In this document: piece after piece, positions 51,184 through 58,844 of the stretch | How positions within the stretch are numbered: position 1 is the first letter of the stretch | How the letters are laid out: every line of letters begins with the position of its first letter | Virus record (IMG/VR): IMGVR_UViG_3300021961_010841 | Location: 1-64,000 of that record | Source: a virus | Direction: 5' to 3' (one strand) | DNA length: 64,000 nt | Made by a program: the position numbers and the translations under genes | The notes under the pieces: generated by a model | Databases searched by the model: none | What the model saw: the letters and a program-made list of their open reading frames with translations, nothing else | What the model was told of the DNA's origin: nothing

Positions 51184-51340
51184 CTTTTTTACAGATTCTC
51201 CAAATCGAGTATGCAACTCCACAGTATGCTAAAATTTTAGCCAACCCACCGAATGCAATGATTAACAAGCAACCGATCAGCAGTCCTATGCCGTGCTTGG
51301 TTGATGATTCTTTTATTCTGTCTTTGATCCATTGTATCAT
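51179..51340 (-). CDS. Small membrane protein (53 aa)
   Basis: Read from the gap between two genes. Basic N-terminal helix (MIQWIKDRIKESSTKHG), then about 30 hydrophobic residues (LLIGCLLIIAFGGLAKILA) and a Lys-rich end. It starts one base after the upstream stop. Possibly a lysis or membrane accessory protein. Confidence 0.6.
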   Translation of the reverse strand: MIQWIKDRIKESSTKHGIGLLIGCLLIIAFGGLAKILAYCGVAYSIWRICKKG

Positions 51341-51341
51341 T

Positions 51342-51617
51342 TTATTTCTCCAACTTTTTGATTCTTGCTTCTAATTCATCTATTTTTTTGGTCACATAAG
51401 GATATTTTTTACGCCATCCATCTTCGGGTTGTTGCAACCAAGTCCAACCATAGCGTTCCACCAAAAAATCAACCATCGTATCAAATTTAGCATACATCCA
51501 AAGACCTATGCGAGTTGACTTAAAATATGTGGAAAATGCCAGACCAAACAAAGACCCAACTAATGCTGTGTATATCCACAGTCTATCAGAGGCCATACGT
51601 TCTATCATTTCTAACAT
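51342..51617 (-). CDS. Membrane-anchored coiled-coil-ended protein
   Basis: 91 aa, one hydrophobic segment (IYTALVGSLFGLAFSTYF) and a C-terminal charged helix (KKIDELEARIKKLEK). Starts at 51608 or 51596 are also possible. It lies in the membrane/lysis gene group. Confidence 0.6.
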   Translation of the reverse strand: MLEMIERMASDRLWIYTALVGSLFGLAFSTYFKSTRIGLWMYAKFDTMVDFLVERYGWTWLQQPEDGWRKKYPYVTKKIDELEARIKKLEK

Positions 51618-51635
51618 GCTAATACTTATCTTTCT

Positions 51636-52274
51636 TTAGTCCTGCAATCTCCAGTATTTTTGGTGAACGCTCTTTAGCTTGGAGTACACCTCTCGGAGTT
51701 GTTCGATGTTTTCAATTGCTGTTTGAGAAGAGATGTGCCTATGGGACTGTGATTTAGGAAATTTTATGTCCTCGTAGTACACCAAAATATCATAGTGCTC
51801 GTCTAACTGTGACAGATCATTTTTACAACCCATCAACTGTCTAAATTTGTCTTCGAAAAAATCAACCGGAACATTAAATTTTGCAGAGTGAGGAAAATCC
51901 CAATTTTGTGTATACTCCGCCAAGGCAAGACTGCAGGTTTGGGCGAACCAATCTCTCCTGCTGAGACCCACATTGAACGCGGGTACCTTCCACAGTCTTT
52001 CTTTTTCGTTATGGTTTAGATCTAATATAGCAAAGGCATGATTTTTCATCACTCTGCATTGCGATGCATTATTGTTAAGATATGTCAGCACATGATCTCG
52101 CACATGTGGCTTGTTGTTAGGGTCGAAAGGCTCGTTAAGATTGAATAGTTGCAAACTTCCCGAAAGGCTTCCATACAGGGCACTGCTTCCTGTCCTTGGT
52201 TCTGAAATGATGTGTACGAATGGTTTTGATTTTAAGAAATCTATAATTCCTATTGTTAGATGTGAGCTGTCCAT
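51636..52274 (-). CDS. Sulfotransferase-like protein
   Basis: 212 aa. IISEPRTGSSALYGSLS near residue 23 is a PAPS-binding 5'-loop and VGLSRRDWFAQTCSLALAEY resembles the 3'-phosphate binding helix of sulfotransferases. AGGAG before the ATG. No PAPS synthesis gene is seen, so host PAPS would be used. Acceptor unknown. Confidence 0.68.
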   Translation of the reverse strand: MDSSHLTIGIIDFLKSKPFVHIISEPRTGSSALYGSLSGSLQLFNLNEPFDPNNKPHVRDHVLTYLNNNASQCRVMKNHAFAILDLNHNEKERLWKVPAFNVGLSRRDWFAQTCSLALAEYTQNWDFPHSAKFNVPVDFFEDKFRQLMGCKNDLSQLDEHYDILVYYEDIKFPKSQSHRHISSQTAIENIEQLREVYSKLKSVHQKYWRLQD

Positions 52275-52433
52275 CTTTTCTCCTGTTTCTTCAATGGAGA
52301 ATGGACCGAAACTATTGTAACGTCACCTTATAATATTAACCTGTTCTTTGTCACCAGCCGTGTCGGACGCGAGCACTGTTACCAAAGGTAGGCGTAACTA
52401 TAAGTCACCGCCAATCAGCATTGATGCAAATAT
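52275..52433. other. GC-richer intergenic stretch with hairpin and promoter-like elements
   Basis: No gene is supported in these 159 bases. On the minus strand it holds an imperfect inverted repeat (GGCGGTGAC / GTTACGCC, bulged), a second GGTGACGTTAC copy near the promoter side, a TACAAT element near 52317 and an AATAAATA near 52430. It could be the leader of the sulfotransferase gene or a small RNA. Confidence 0.35.
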
Positions 52434-52802
52434 TTATTGTGATTCGTAGTATTCTCGATACTGTTCTAATGTGAGTTTTTGCTTGATCATGTATGCACGG
52501 ATCTGTGCGAAGTTAGTGGACAGCGTCTCGTAGTCATCATCTGTGAGGCCAAACAGCACAGGATCCACGTTCTTTTCCTTGAGCTTGGCAAACACTTCCT
52601 CCGCGTTTTCTGACGTGATGATGATGAAGTTTAGATCATCTATCCTTGGAGTTTCTGGATCAGGTAAATCGAGTGGTGCTCTGGGAACTTCAGTCTTGAA
52701 CACTTCCAATTTCTTAACTGATGAGCAACTACTCAGCAGGAACAAAGTTAGGATTAGCAAGGCTAGGACATTCAGCGTTGATTTCACTTGGCTTAACTGC
52801 AT
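52434..52802 (-). CDS. Outer-membrane spanin-like lipoprotein (Rz1-type)
   Basis: 122 aa. Lipoprotein signal LLILTLFLLSSC with the lipid Cys near residue 26, then a Pro-rich stretch (PRAPLDLPDPETPR). Its first 74 bp overlap the inner spanin gene in another frame, the classic Rz/Rz1 arrangement. Acts in outer-membrane disruption at lysis. Confidence 0.72.
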   Translation of the reverse strand: MQLSQVKSTLNVLALLILTLFLLSSCSSVKKLEVFKTEVPRAPLDLPDPETPRIDDLNFIIITSENAEEVFAKLKEKNVDPVLFGLTDDDYETLSTNFAQIRAYMIKQKLTLEQYREYYESQ

Positions 52803-53217
52803 TTAACTCCTTTTCTGTGAGTGGTGATCCCATGGCAATTTCTACACATCGCAGAGCATTGACTGAGGCTTTGTTGATGATTTTTTCTACCATGCCGGGT
52901 TTGGCAATGGCAAGATCACCTATGTCTCGCTTTTTGCCAGAAGCATTTGTTTTGTTGAACTTGTCATCCAAATTGGCAAGTTCTTTTGTAAGTACCTCTT
53001 TGGTTTCTTGTAACTTTTTGTTGGCATTCATTATGGACTCGAAGTCTTGTTTTTGCTGTTCTATAACTTGTTGTTGTGATGACACAGCTTCTTCCAATTT
53101 GATTTGATTTGCCTTTAGTATGGCATTGTCTGATCTAAGTTTCATCACATACAATCCAGCACCTGCCAGCGAACTGACCAGGATGCCTACCATCACAAGT
53201 TTAAAGGTTCCAAACAT
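52729..53217 (-). CDS. Inner-membrane spanin-like protein (Rz-type)
   Basis: 162 aa. N-terminal membrane anchor (LVMVGILVSSLAGAGLYVM), then a coiled coil of about 70 residues (QQQVIEQQKQDFESIM), then a soluble end with two Cys. Directly follows the endolysin gene and overlaps the lipoprotein gene. Confidence 0.75.
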   Translation of the reverse strand: MFGTFKLVMVGILVSSLAGAGLYVMKLRSDNAILKANQIKLEEAVSSQQQVIEQQKQDFESIMNANKKLQETKEVLTKELANLDDKFNKTNASGKKRDIGDLAIAKPGMVEKIINKASVNALRCVEIAMGSPLTEKELNAVKPSEINAECPSLANPNFVPAE

Positions 53218-53729
53218 TAGATCATTTTAAGAGCAAGGGCAGTTGTTTCTTCAACCCTTCGAGTCCAACCTCTGCCAAATGTAGAGAATGTAGATAGTGA
53301 CTCGTAATATTTTTGTCTGCCCATTTGGTACAGTTTGATCGTATGCTCAACTCCTTGATCGTCCACATACTCTTTTAATTTTTGTAATGTTGCAGGACCT
53401 ATGCCACCATCCGGTGTTGTCCCAATCATCTTTTGTAGATATTTGGCAGCTCTGCCCGTTCCGGCGTTCACTCCAAAGTCGAAAACGCACAAGTCAAGAC
53501 CTGCAGGCAAATGATCGCCTTTGACACGATCCCAGTAATTTTTCTTGTAGATGGGTGAAACATCTTCCACTGTTAGATCCTTCATGTCTTTGGTTCCGCC
53601 CCAATCCTCATACACTCTTTTGGTAACACCCAGGTTGGTCTCGCCACCTGGATCTTTGGGATGGTTAACATAACCACCCTCATGATGTAAAATTGTCTCT
53701 AAACATTTTTGCCAGTTTGTTGCCGCCAT
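53217..53729 (-). CDS. Endolysin, GH108-type muramidase
   Basis: 170 aa. ILHHEGGYVNHPKDPGG around residues 13-29 holds the family Glu (E17) and ETNLGVT follows, as in GH108 lysozyme-like endolysins; a C-terminal peptidoglycan-binding-like part follows (GGIGPATLQKL). No signal peptide, so holin release is needed. Confidence 0.88.
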   Translation of the reverse strand: MAATNWQKCLETILHHEGGYVNHPKDPGGETNLGVTKRVYEDWGGTKDMKDLTVEDVSPIYKKNYWDRVKGDHLPAGLDLCVFDFGVNAGTGRAAKYLQKMIGTTPDGGIGPATLQKLKEYVDDQGVEHTIKLYQMGRQKYYESLSTFSTFGRGWTRRVEETTALALKMI

Positions 53730-53730
53730 T

Positions 53731-54450
53731 TTAAAAATCCTTTGCTTTTAATATCATCACAGAATCATCATTGCTTACTTTGAAATCATCTTCGAATTTC
53801 ACTACCTTGAAACCAGAACCCAACCATGAGTTTATGTACGAACTCTGTGATTCCGATGAAGCATCTATCTTGTAAGTGCCATGACCATTTGTAGAATTAA
53901 CTGCCTTGACTTCGAATATATGTTTGCTGTACATCTTGTTCAAAGTAAGAGTCTTGCCGTTTCTTTTGATGTTGTTAATTTTAGCAGATTCGAAAAATTT
54001 AGAAATGTCCTCGTCAACCGTGTCGCTGGTTAGGAATTCATACTCGGAAGCATTGGTAGGAATCTGATTGGAAAGATTTTCCACATTCAACTTGTGTGTG
54101 TCTTCGTTTTTGTAAAATGAGAATTTCCATGGTAGCATACCTGTGACTTGTTCGATGTCACGTGCCAACTTCACAATGTTGCTTGGTAGTTCTTCATTTC
54201 TTTCTACTTCCACGAATATGTCAAAGCTTCCATTTTTATTTTTGGATGGTGAATGGTCTGCATCTAAAACAAATTTGTATCCGCTTTCGATGAATGACAC
54301 GAGATCCTTTGCTACATCCTTGTTTGTGGATTCCAAACGTAGCACACTGACTTCACTGTCTCTACCCAACTTTGCTTGGTGCGAATCCACAGCGATAAAC
54401 GGTTGGATGAAGTCCTTCATTTCCTGGTGTAGTACGCTTTTCATTTTCAA
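53731..54450 (-). CDS. Hypothetical protein
   Basis: 239 aa, alpha/beta, Lys/Asp/Ser-rich, no family recognised. It starts within the radical SAM stop overlap; an ATG two codons later (54444) is equally good. Confidence 0.6.
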   Translation of the reverse strand: MKMKSVLHQEMKDFIQPFIAVDSHQAKLGRDSEVSVLRLESTNKDVAKDLVSFIESGYKFVLDADHSPSKNKNGSFDIFVEVERNEELPSNIVKLARDIEQVTGMLPWKFSFYKNEDTHKLNVENLSNQIPTNASEYEFLTSDTVDEDISKFFESAKINNIKRNGKTLTLNKMYSKHIFEVKAVNSTNGHGTYKIDASSESQSSYINSWLGSGFKVVKFEDDFKVSNDDSVMILKAKDF

Positions 54451-55607
54451 ATCCTAATGTGCTGTTGCCAATCCAGATTTCTGATAGACCCCAGCATTGT
54501 AAGATATTTAGTTAATTTTTCATTGAGCATGTCCAATTTATCCTGTTCAACAGAACTATTATCTATTGCTTTTTTTACAGAGTGCACCACAGAGCATTTA
54601 TGATCTTTGGTTGGATATTTGGCGCAGGTATCATGATACACCTGCTTTGACTCTTCTGAACACAGATATGGCCTTAGATATTCAGGCTCCCAAACCAAGT
54701 TTATGTCCCATTCGAATATGTCATGATTATGGTCGATCCAATCTGCTATCTCTCCTATGTTATGCACGTTCATCGCATGTAGAGTTGTTTTGACGGAAAC
54801 AGCGGAATTGGTCAGTTCGTTGCACTTCTTGATGTTATCGCAAATATTGGACCATTTAGACGGCCAACGCACGAACTCATTAACTTTGCCCACTCCATCC
54901 ACAGAAAAATCAAACCAAACTGATTGGAAATCCTTGACGCTGTCGAGCAGGCTCTGAGGAACTTTGAATCCATTAGTTGTCAATTTTAAATCGATGTTTG
55001 TAGTGTACTCTCTGAGATATGATAAAAATTTTCTCAAGTATCCGTTGACTGTGGGTTCGCCACCGGTGAATCTGATCAATCTAGCATTAGAAGCGAACTT
55101 GGCCAGTTCCTGCATTTTTTCTTCACGTTCGAACCAAGGTGTTTGTCCACTGTATAATTTTTCTTTGGTCGCTTCGAATCCGTATGATTCGATAGTATCG
55201 AAGTTCTCTGCAGATTCCGATTCGAGCAGACTGGAACAAGCAGGACCGCACATCACACAACCGAGATTGCACTTGTTGCCAAACTTTATTTCCATGTCGT
55301 GTATGCGGAATGAGTTGCTCATGGCATATCTTCTATTGCCCGCTTCGAACAAAGTATCTCTACCAGACTTTACTTCGTTGATGCAATCACTACACCCACC
55401 CTTAGGAAACTGATCGTTAATCATGTTGGATTGCAACACAGATAAGAATTTAGAATCTATATAATCTTGTATGGAGGAATCATTAAAATTTATTATATCA
55501 TTTTCGCCGTAATGATCTTCCCATTCTTCGAAACGCCATGAACAGCAAGGTCTGATGCGACCTCGTTGGTCCACTGACACGTGTCTAAAAGGCCAAAGGC
55601 AAAGCAT
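54447..55607 (-). CDS. Twitch-type radical SAM protein
   Basis: 386 aa. An N-terminal cysteine-rich SPASM/twitch-like region (RGRIRPCCSW, GGCSDCINE) precedes the radical SAM motif C113-x3-C117-x2-C120 (FGNKCNLGCVMC), then IRFTGGEPTV. The auxiliary part thus lies before the catalytic barrel, opposite to the SPASM order at 27005-27988. Start overlaps the upstream stop (TAATG). Substrate unknown. Confidence 0.8.
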   Translation of the reverse strand: MLCLWPFRHVSVDQRGRIRPCCSWRFEEWEDHYGENDIINFNDSSIQDYIDSKFLSVLQSNMINDQFPKGGCSDCINEVKSGRDTLFEAGNRRYAMSNSFRIHDMEIKFGNKCNLGCVMCGPACSSLLESESAENFDTIESYGFEATKEKLYSGQTPWFEREEKMQELAKFASNARLIRFTGGEPTVNGYLRKFLSYLREYTTNIDLKLTTNGFKVPQSLLDSVKDFQSVWFDFSVDGVGKVNEFVRWPSKWSNICDNIKKCNELTNSAVSVKTTLHAMNVHNIGEIADWIDHNHDIFEWDINLVWEPEYLRPYLCSEESKQVYHDTCAKYPTKDHKCSVVHSVKKAIDNSSVEQDKLDMLNEKLTKYLTMLGSIRNLDWQQHIRI

Positions 55608-56083
55608 TATAATTCTACAGCGTCTTGAGGAGATTGATCAACTTGCATTCCTGAAACTGTTTTAGTTTTTTCAGTTTCGTTGTTAAAGTCTTCTATCACA
55701 GTTTTTGGGATAGATACCTTAACAAGCCATACAGGAATTTCATCTAATTTTGCTTTCCTTGTGCCAGGACGATAATCATCATAGGACTTAATTTTGCGTG
55801 GTGTGAGTTTGATATCTTTCTTGAACTCAACTTTGGCACCCAAATTGGTAAGTCTCAAAGCACCCTCTGGATCCGGCATTTTGTCTGCTTCCCACATGAA
55901 TGTTGCTTCTGTGGTATATTTTGTTTGGTGCGGACCGTCTACTATTTCTCCCAGATTCCAGTTTTGATAAGCATATAGATTGACGTCATCCATAACTTTC
56001 TCCATGCCAACCAGCGAGTTAATCACGTTGTCTGAAGCATAGATTTTTTTGATATTACGGATTACATCAAGTGTGTCAATCAT
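55607..56083 (-). CDS. Conserved late phage protein
   Basis: 158 aa from the ATG at 56083, seven nt after AATAAATA; the 236-aa frame runs back through the phoH promoter and is rejected. Alpha/beta with KIKSYDDYRPGTRKAKLDE near the C-terminus, no function known to me. Confidence 0.6.
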   Translation of the reverse strand: MIDTLDVIRNIKKIYASDNVINSLVGMEKVMDDVNLYAYQNWNLGEIVDGPHQTKYTTEATFMWEADKMPDPEGALRLTNLGAKVEFKKDIKLTPRKIKSYDDYRPGTRKAKLDEIPVWLVKVSIPKTVIEDFNNETEKTKTVSGMQVDQSPQDAVEL

Positions 56084-56090
56084 AGTCAAG

Positions 56091-56098
56091 TATTTATT
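56091..56098 (-). promoter_or_regulatory. Late-promoter-like AATAAATA
   Basis: Seven of eight bases of TATAAATA, seven nucleotides (CTTGACT) before the ATG at 56083, in the divergent gap with phoH. Confidence 0.5.
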
Positions 56099-56210
56099 CA
56101 TATTAATTTTGTTAACAACTTTTTTATTATAGCACAATTTAACGCTAATCACAATCGATCTAAATATTTGTGTATGCATTCGCATAGTCCTATACAGATC
56201 GGAGATATTA

Positions 56211-56897
56211 ATGAAACACAAAACTGTACTATCATTTGACGACCTTCGTGACGATTTTTCACGATACGAAGTACGACCAAGGTCAGCAAACCAGCACAAG
56301 TACTGGAATTTGCTCAAAGACGATAAAAAGTCAATTGTTATCGCTCATGGCCCTGCAGGGTGCGGAAAAACGCTTTTAGCCACCCAAAATGGCATAGATC
56401 TACTCAAACTGCAGAAGATAGAAAAGATAGTTATAACCCGTCCTGTGGTAGGTGCAGATGAAGATATTGGTTTTTTACCTGGTTCATTACAGCGTAAAAT
56501 GGAGCCATGGACCAGACCATTGATAGACATATTCCACAAAAATTACACCGTTAATAGGGTGCAAAAGATGGTGAGAGAAGAACAGATAGAAATCGCTCCG
56601 TTGGCATTCATGCGTGGTAGAACATTTGAGAATTCATACATCATAGCAGATGAAATGCAAAACACCACAGTCAATCAATTCAAGATGTTGCTGACAAGAA
56701 TTGGAGAAGGTTCCAAACTGGTGATCACCGGTGACCTTGATCAAACAGATCGAGGCAAGGACAACGGTATGGCCGATTTCCTACACAAATTGTGGAGAAG
56801 CCAAGCTCATCATATCTGCAACGTTCAGTTAGTGGGCGAGGACATAGTCAGGCACAAAGCAGTGACTGAAGCTCTTAAGATCTACGATGAAGCTTGA
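56211..56897 (+). CDS. phoH: PhoH-like ATPase
   Basis: 228 aa. Walker A GPAGCGKT at 47-54, ITRPVVGADEDIGFLPG, ADEMQN (Walker B type) and TGDLDQTD are the family signatures. Widely found in marine phages; it is probably an RNA/ATP-dependent enzyme, with the phosphate link uncertain. GGAG 8 nt before the ATG. It converges with the gene at 56882 and overlaps it by 16 bp. Confidence 0.93.
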   Translation: MKHKTVLSFDDLRDDFSRYEVRPRSANQHKYWNLLKDDKKSIVIAHGPAGCGKTLLATQNGIDLLKLQKIEKIVITRPVVGADEDIGFLPGSLQRKMEPWTRPLIDIFHKNYTVNRVQKMVREEQIEIAPLAFMRGRTFENSYIIADEMQNTTVNQFKMLLTRIGEGSKLVITGDLDQTDRGKDNGMADFLHKLWRSQAHHICNVQLVGEDIVRHKAVTEALKIYDEA

Positions 56898-57187
56898 TCA
56901 AAAGTCTTAGAGACTTGATCCATATGGTCTTTGTATGCTTTGTAAAAATATTGATAGGACTGATCAAATGTAAGTTTAGGATCTAAACGATTCTGCACAA
57001 TGACTTTGTCTTTAAGATCCAGGATGATGGATGCTGATTGATCTTTTGCTCTTATCTTGGAATCGAAGGATATCTGTTCATCATACTGCACATTTGCGGG
57101 GTCCTTGTTCCAGCCAGGCACAGATGTTATTCCTGGTTTCACCGGAACCATGTAGTAATGACAGATCAAATACTTAATTTGAGCCAT
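56882..57187 (-). CDS. Conserved hypothetical protein downstream of gp44
   Basis: 101 aa, mixed alpha/beta with a Tyr/Phe-rich helix (YQYFYKAYKDHM). It overlaps the gp44 gene at the position where T4 carries gp62, but it is much shorter than T4 gp62 (187 aa) and I see no similarity. Confidence 0.6.
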   Translation of the reverse strand: MAQIKYLICHYYMVPVKPGITSVPGWNKDPANVQYDEQISFDSKIRAKDQSASIILDLKDKVIVQNRLDPKLTFDQSYQYFYKAYKDHMDQVSKTFDQASS

Positions 57188-58106
57188 TGCGTATCCTTGC
57201 TAATTTGATAAGAACTGCTGACAAATTGATTTCTGCTTCTGCTACAAATGAATGATCCACAATACCTTGTTTGATAACAAGTGTGGCCTCATCCTGTTGA
57301 TCCTCTGTGTCGCCAAATATTTCAATGTTGTCGTACATCCAACGATAGATGTCTTCCATCTCTTCTGGGCGTGCCTGTGAACACAATAATTTTCTTGCTT
57401 CTGTGATCTTGCCCTGTTTGAACAGTTCAACCATCTCTATTCTGTAATCTTGTTCACCCACATCTGCCACATTTGGTGCTTGTAGTTTGGCATCCGCAGA
57501 ATTCATTTGCAGTGTGTTGATGCATTTTCTTAGATCAGGATACGTTGCCTTGACGTATGTGTCCAGCGTGTCCAAATCAAACTCAACGCCTTCTTCCACC
57601 AATATCTCCGCCGCACGAGCAGTGAACTCTGTCTTGTCTATCTTTTCGATGTGGAAGCCTTGGCATCTCGAGTGCAGTGCAGGAATCACTCTGTTGGGAT
57701 AGTTGCAAGTGAGTATGAAACGAGCAGATTGATGATACATCTCCATCACACCTCTCAGTGCCGCTTGTCCGTTGGGTGAAATGTAATCCGCCTCATCCAA
57801 CAGCACAACTTTGAATTCGCCGAATGGCATGGTTTGCACAAAGTTTGTGATTTTATCTCTAATCACGTCCACAGAGTTTTCTCTTGAAGCATTTATCTCA
57901 AGTATGTCTGTGCCGATCACTTCCAACAAGTTCAGCAGTATCTTTGCCAGCGTGGTCTTGCCCACACCCGGAGCACCCGAAAATAATAGATGTGGAATTG
58001 ATTTTGATTTGACCCACTGCTCTACTTGTTTTTTCTGTGCTTCATCACGAAACACATATCCCTGCAGTGTGTTAGGACGATGTTTTTCTACCCAAAGTGT
58101 GTTCAT
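57174..58106 (-). CDS. 44: Clamp loader large subunit (T4 gp44-like)
   Basis: 310 aa (T4 gp44: 319). Walker A GAPGVGKT (44-51), VVLLDEADY, and the HSRCQ arginine-finger motif. It loads the gp45 clamp. A TATAAT stands six nt before its ATG. The clamp and polymerase genes lie 41 kb away, unlike the tight cluster of T4. Confidence 0.92.
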   Translation of the reverse strand: MNTLWVEKHRPNTLQGYVFRDEAQKKQVEQWVKSKSIPHLLFSGAPGVGKTTLAKILLNLLEVIGTDILEINASRENSVDVIRDKITNFVQTMPFGEFKVVLLDEADYISPNGQAALRGVMEMYHQSARFILTCNYPNRVIPALHSRCQGFHIEKIDKTEFTARAAEILVEEGVEFDLDTLDTYVKATYPDLRKCINTLQMNSADAKLQAPNVADVGEQDYRIEMVELFKQGKITEARKLLCSQARPEEMEDIYRWMYDNIEIFGDTEDQQDEATLVIKQGIVDHSFVAEAEINLSAVLIKLARIRNGSN

Positions 58107-58112
58107 GTTGTT

Positions 58113-58118
58113 ATTATA
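58113..58118 (-). promoter_or_regulatory. TATAAT six nt before the gp44 ATG
   Basis: TATAAT followed by AACAAC and the ATG at 58106. The -35 is weak (TTGTGT at a 17-nt spacer). Confidence 0.45.
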
Positions 58119-58844
58119 CTATAAAATTTTGGATAACACAAATGGTTTTATGAATTCGTTATAGGCAATCTCTGCTCCATAATAGTTGAGATGTTTGTCA
58201 TCGGAAAGATATTTCTTTACAAAAATTTCATATCCAAATTTTTCTGTAAGGAAATCATACAAACTTTCCTCTAAATTACAGTTGTTTGTTCTTTGTTGGT
58301 AAAAAGAAAAATATACAAATTTATCAAACACATTATCATACAGGTGTAGTGTTTCATTGAACAGGTCTGAGTACATGCTAGAAAGTTGGGAAGGTCCCCA
58401 CCAGTTACCTTTGCCCACTTTGGACTCGTAAAAATCTGGGTTAGGACTGTTGGGAGCCAGTTTGATGTGGATGTTAAAATTTCCGGTCATAGCTACTGTA
58501 TTAAGTTTCAACCTATATTGAGTAAGATTATCAGCATACCGATCTGTGTGCCAAAAACTTTCACCTACTGGCAATGCTCGTGAGGCCAAAGGCATGTACC
58601 ATCTTGAGTTATCTGTGAGTTGCAACAGCGTGTTCTTGTATCCTTGGGTGACGAGATGTTTCAGCACAGTGTCAAAGTACACTGCACCATTGCCTCCCGA
58701 AGCATATGTGTCAAAATGTACATGGGGATAATCTTGCACCGCAAACCATAACCAGCTGTAAGTTTGATTAGGATCATCAGGAACCGGATGAAAGCATGGA
58801 TACAGATCTGTAAAACTACAACCAACCACAGCTAATTTTTTCAT
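58119..58844 (-). CDS. SGNH-like hydrolase
   Basis: 241 aa from MKKLAVVGCSFTD at 58844 (ATGA overlap). GCSFTD is block I, ASGGNGAVYFD block II, DDKHLNYYGAE supplies the D..H pair. Clear SGNH layout; substrate unknown. The protein downstream in the tandem is related in size. Confidence 0.68.
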   Translation of the reverse strand: MKKLAVVGCSFTDLYPCFHPVPDDPNQTYSWLWFAVQDYPHVHFDTYASGGNGAVYFDTVLKHLVTQGYKNTLLQLTDNSRWYMPLASRALPVGESFWHTDRYADNLTQYRLKLNTVAMTGNFNIHIKLAPNSPNPDFYESKVGKGNWWGPSQLSSMYSDLFNETLHLYDNVFDKFVYFSFYQQRTNNCNLEESLYDFLTEKFGYEIFVKKYLSDDKHLNYYGAEIAYNEFIKPFVLSKIL

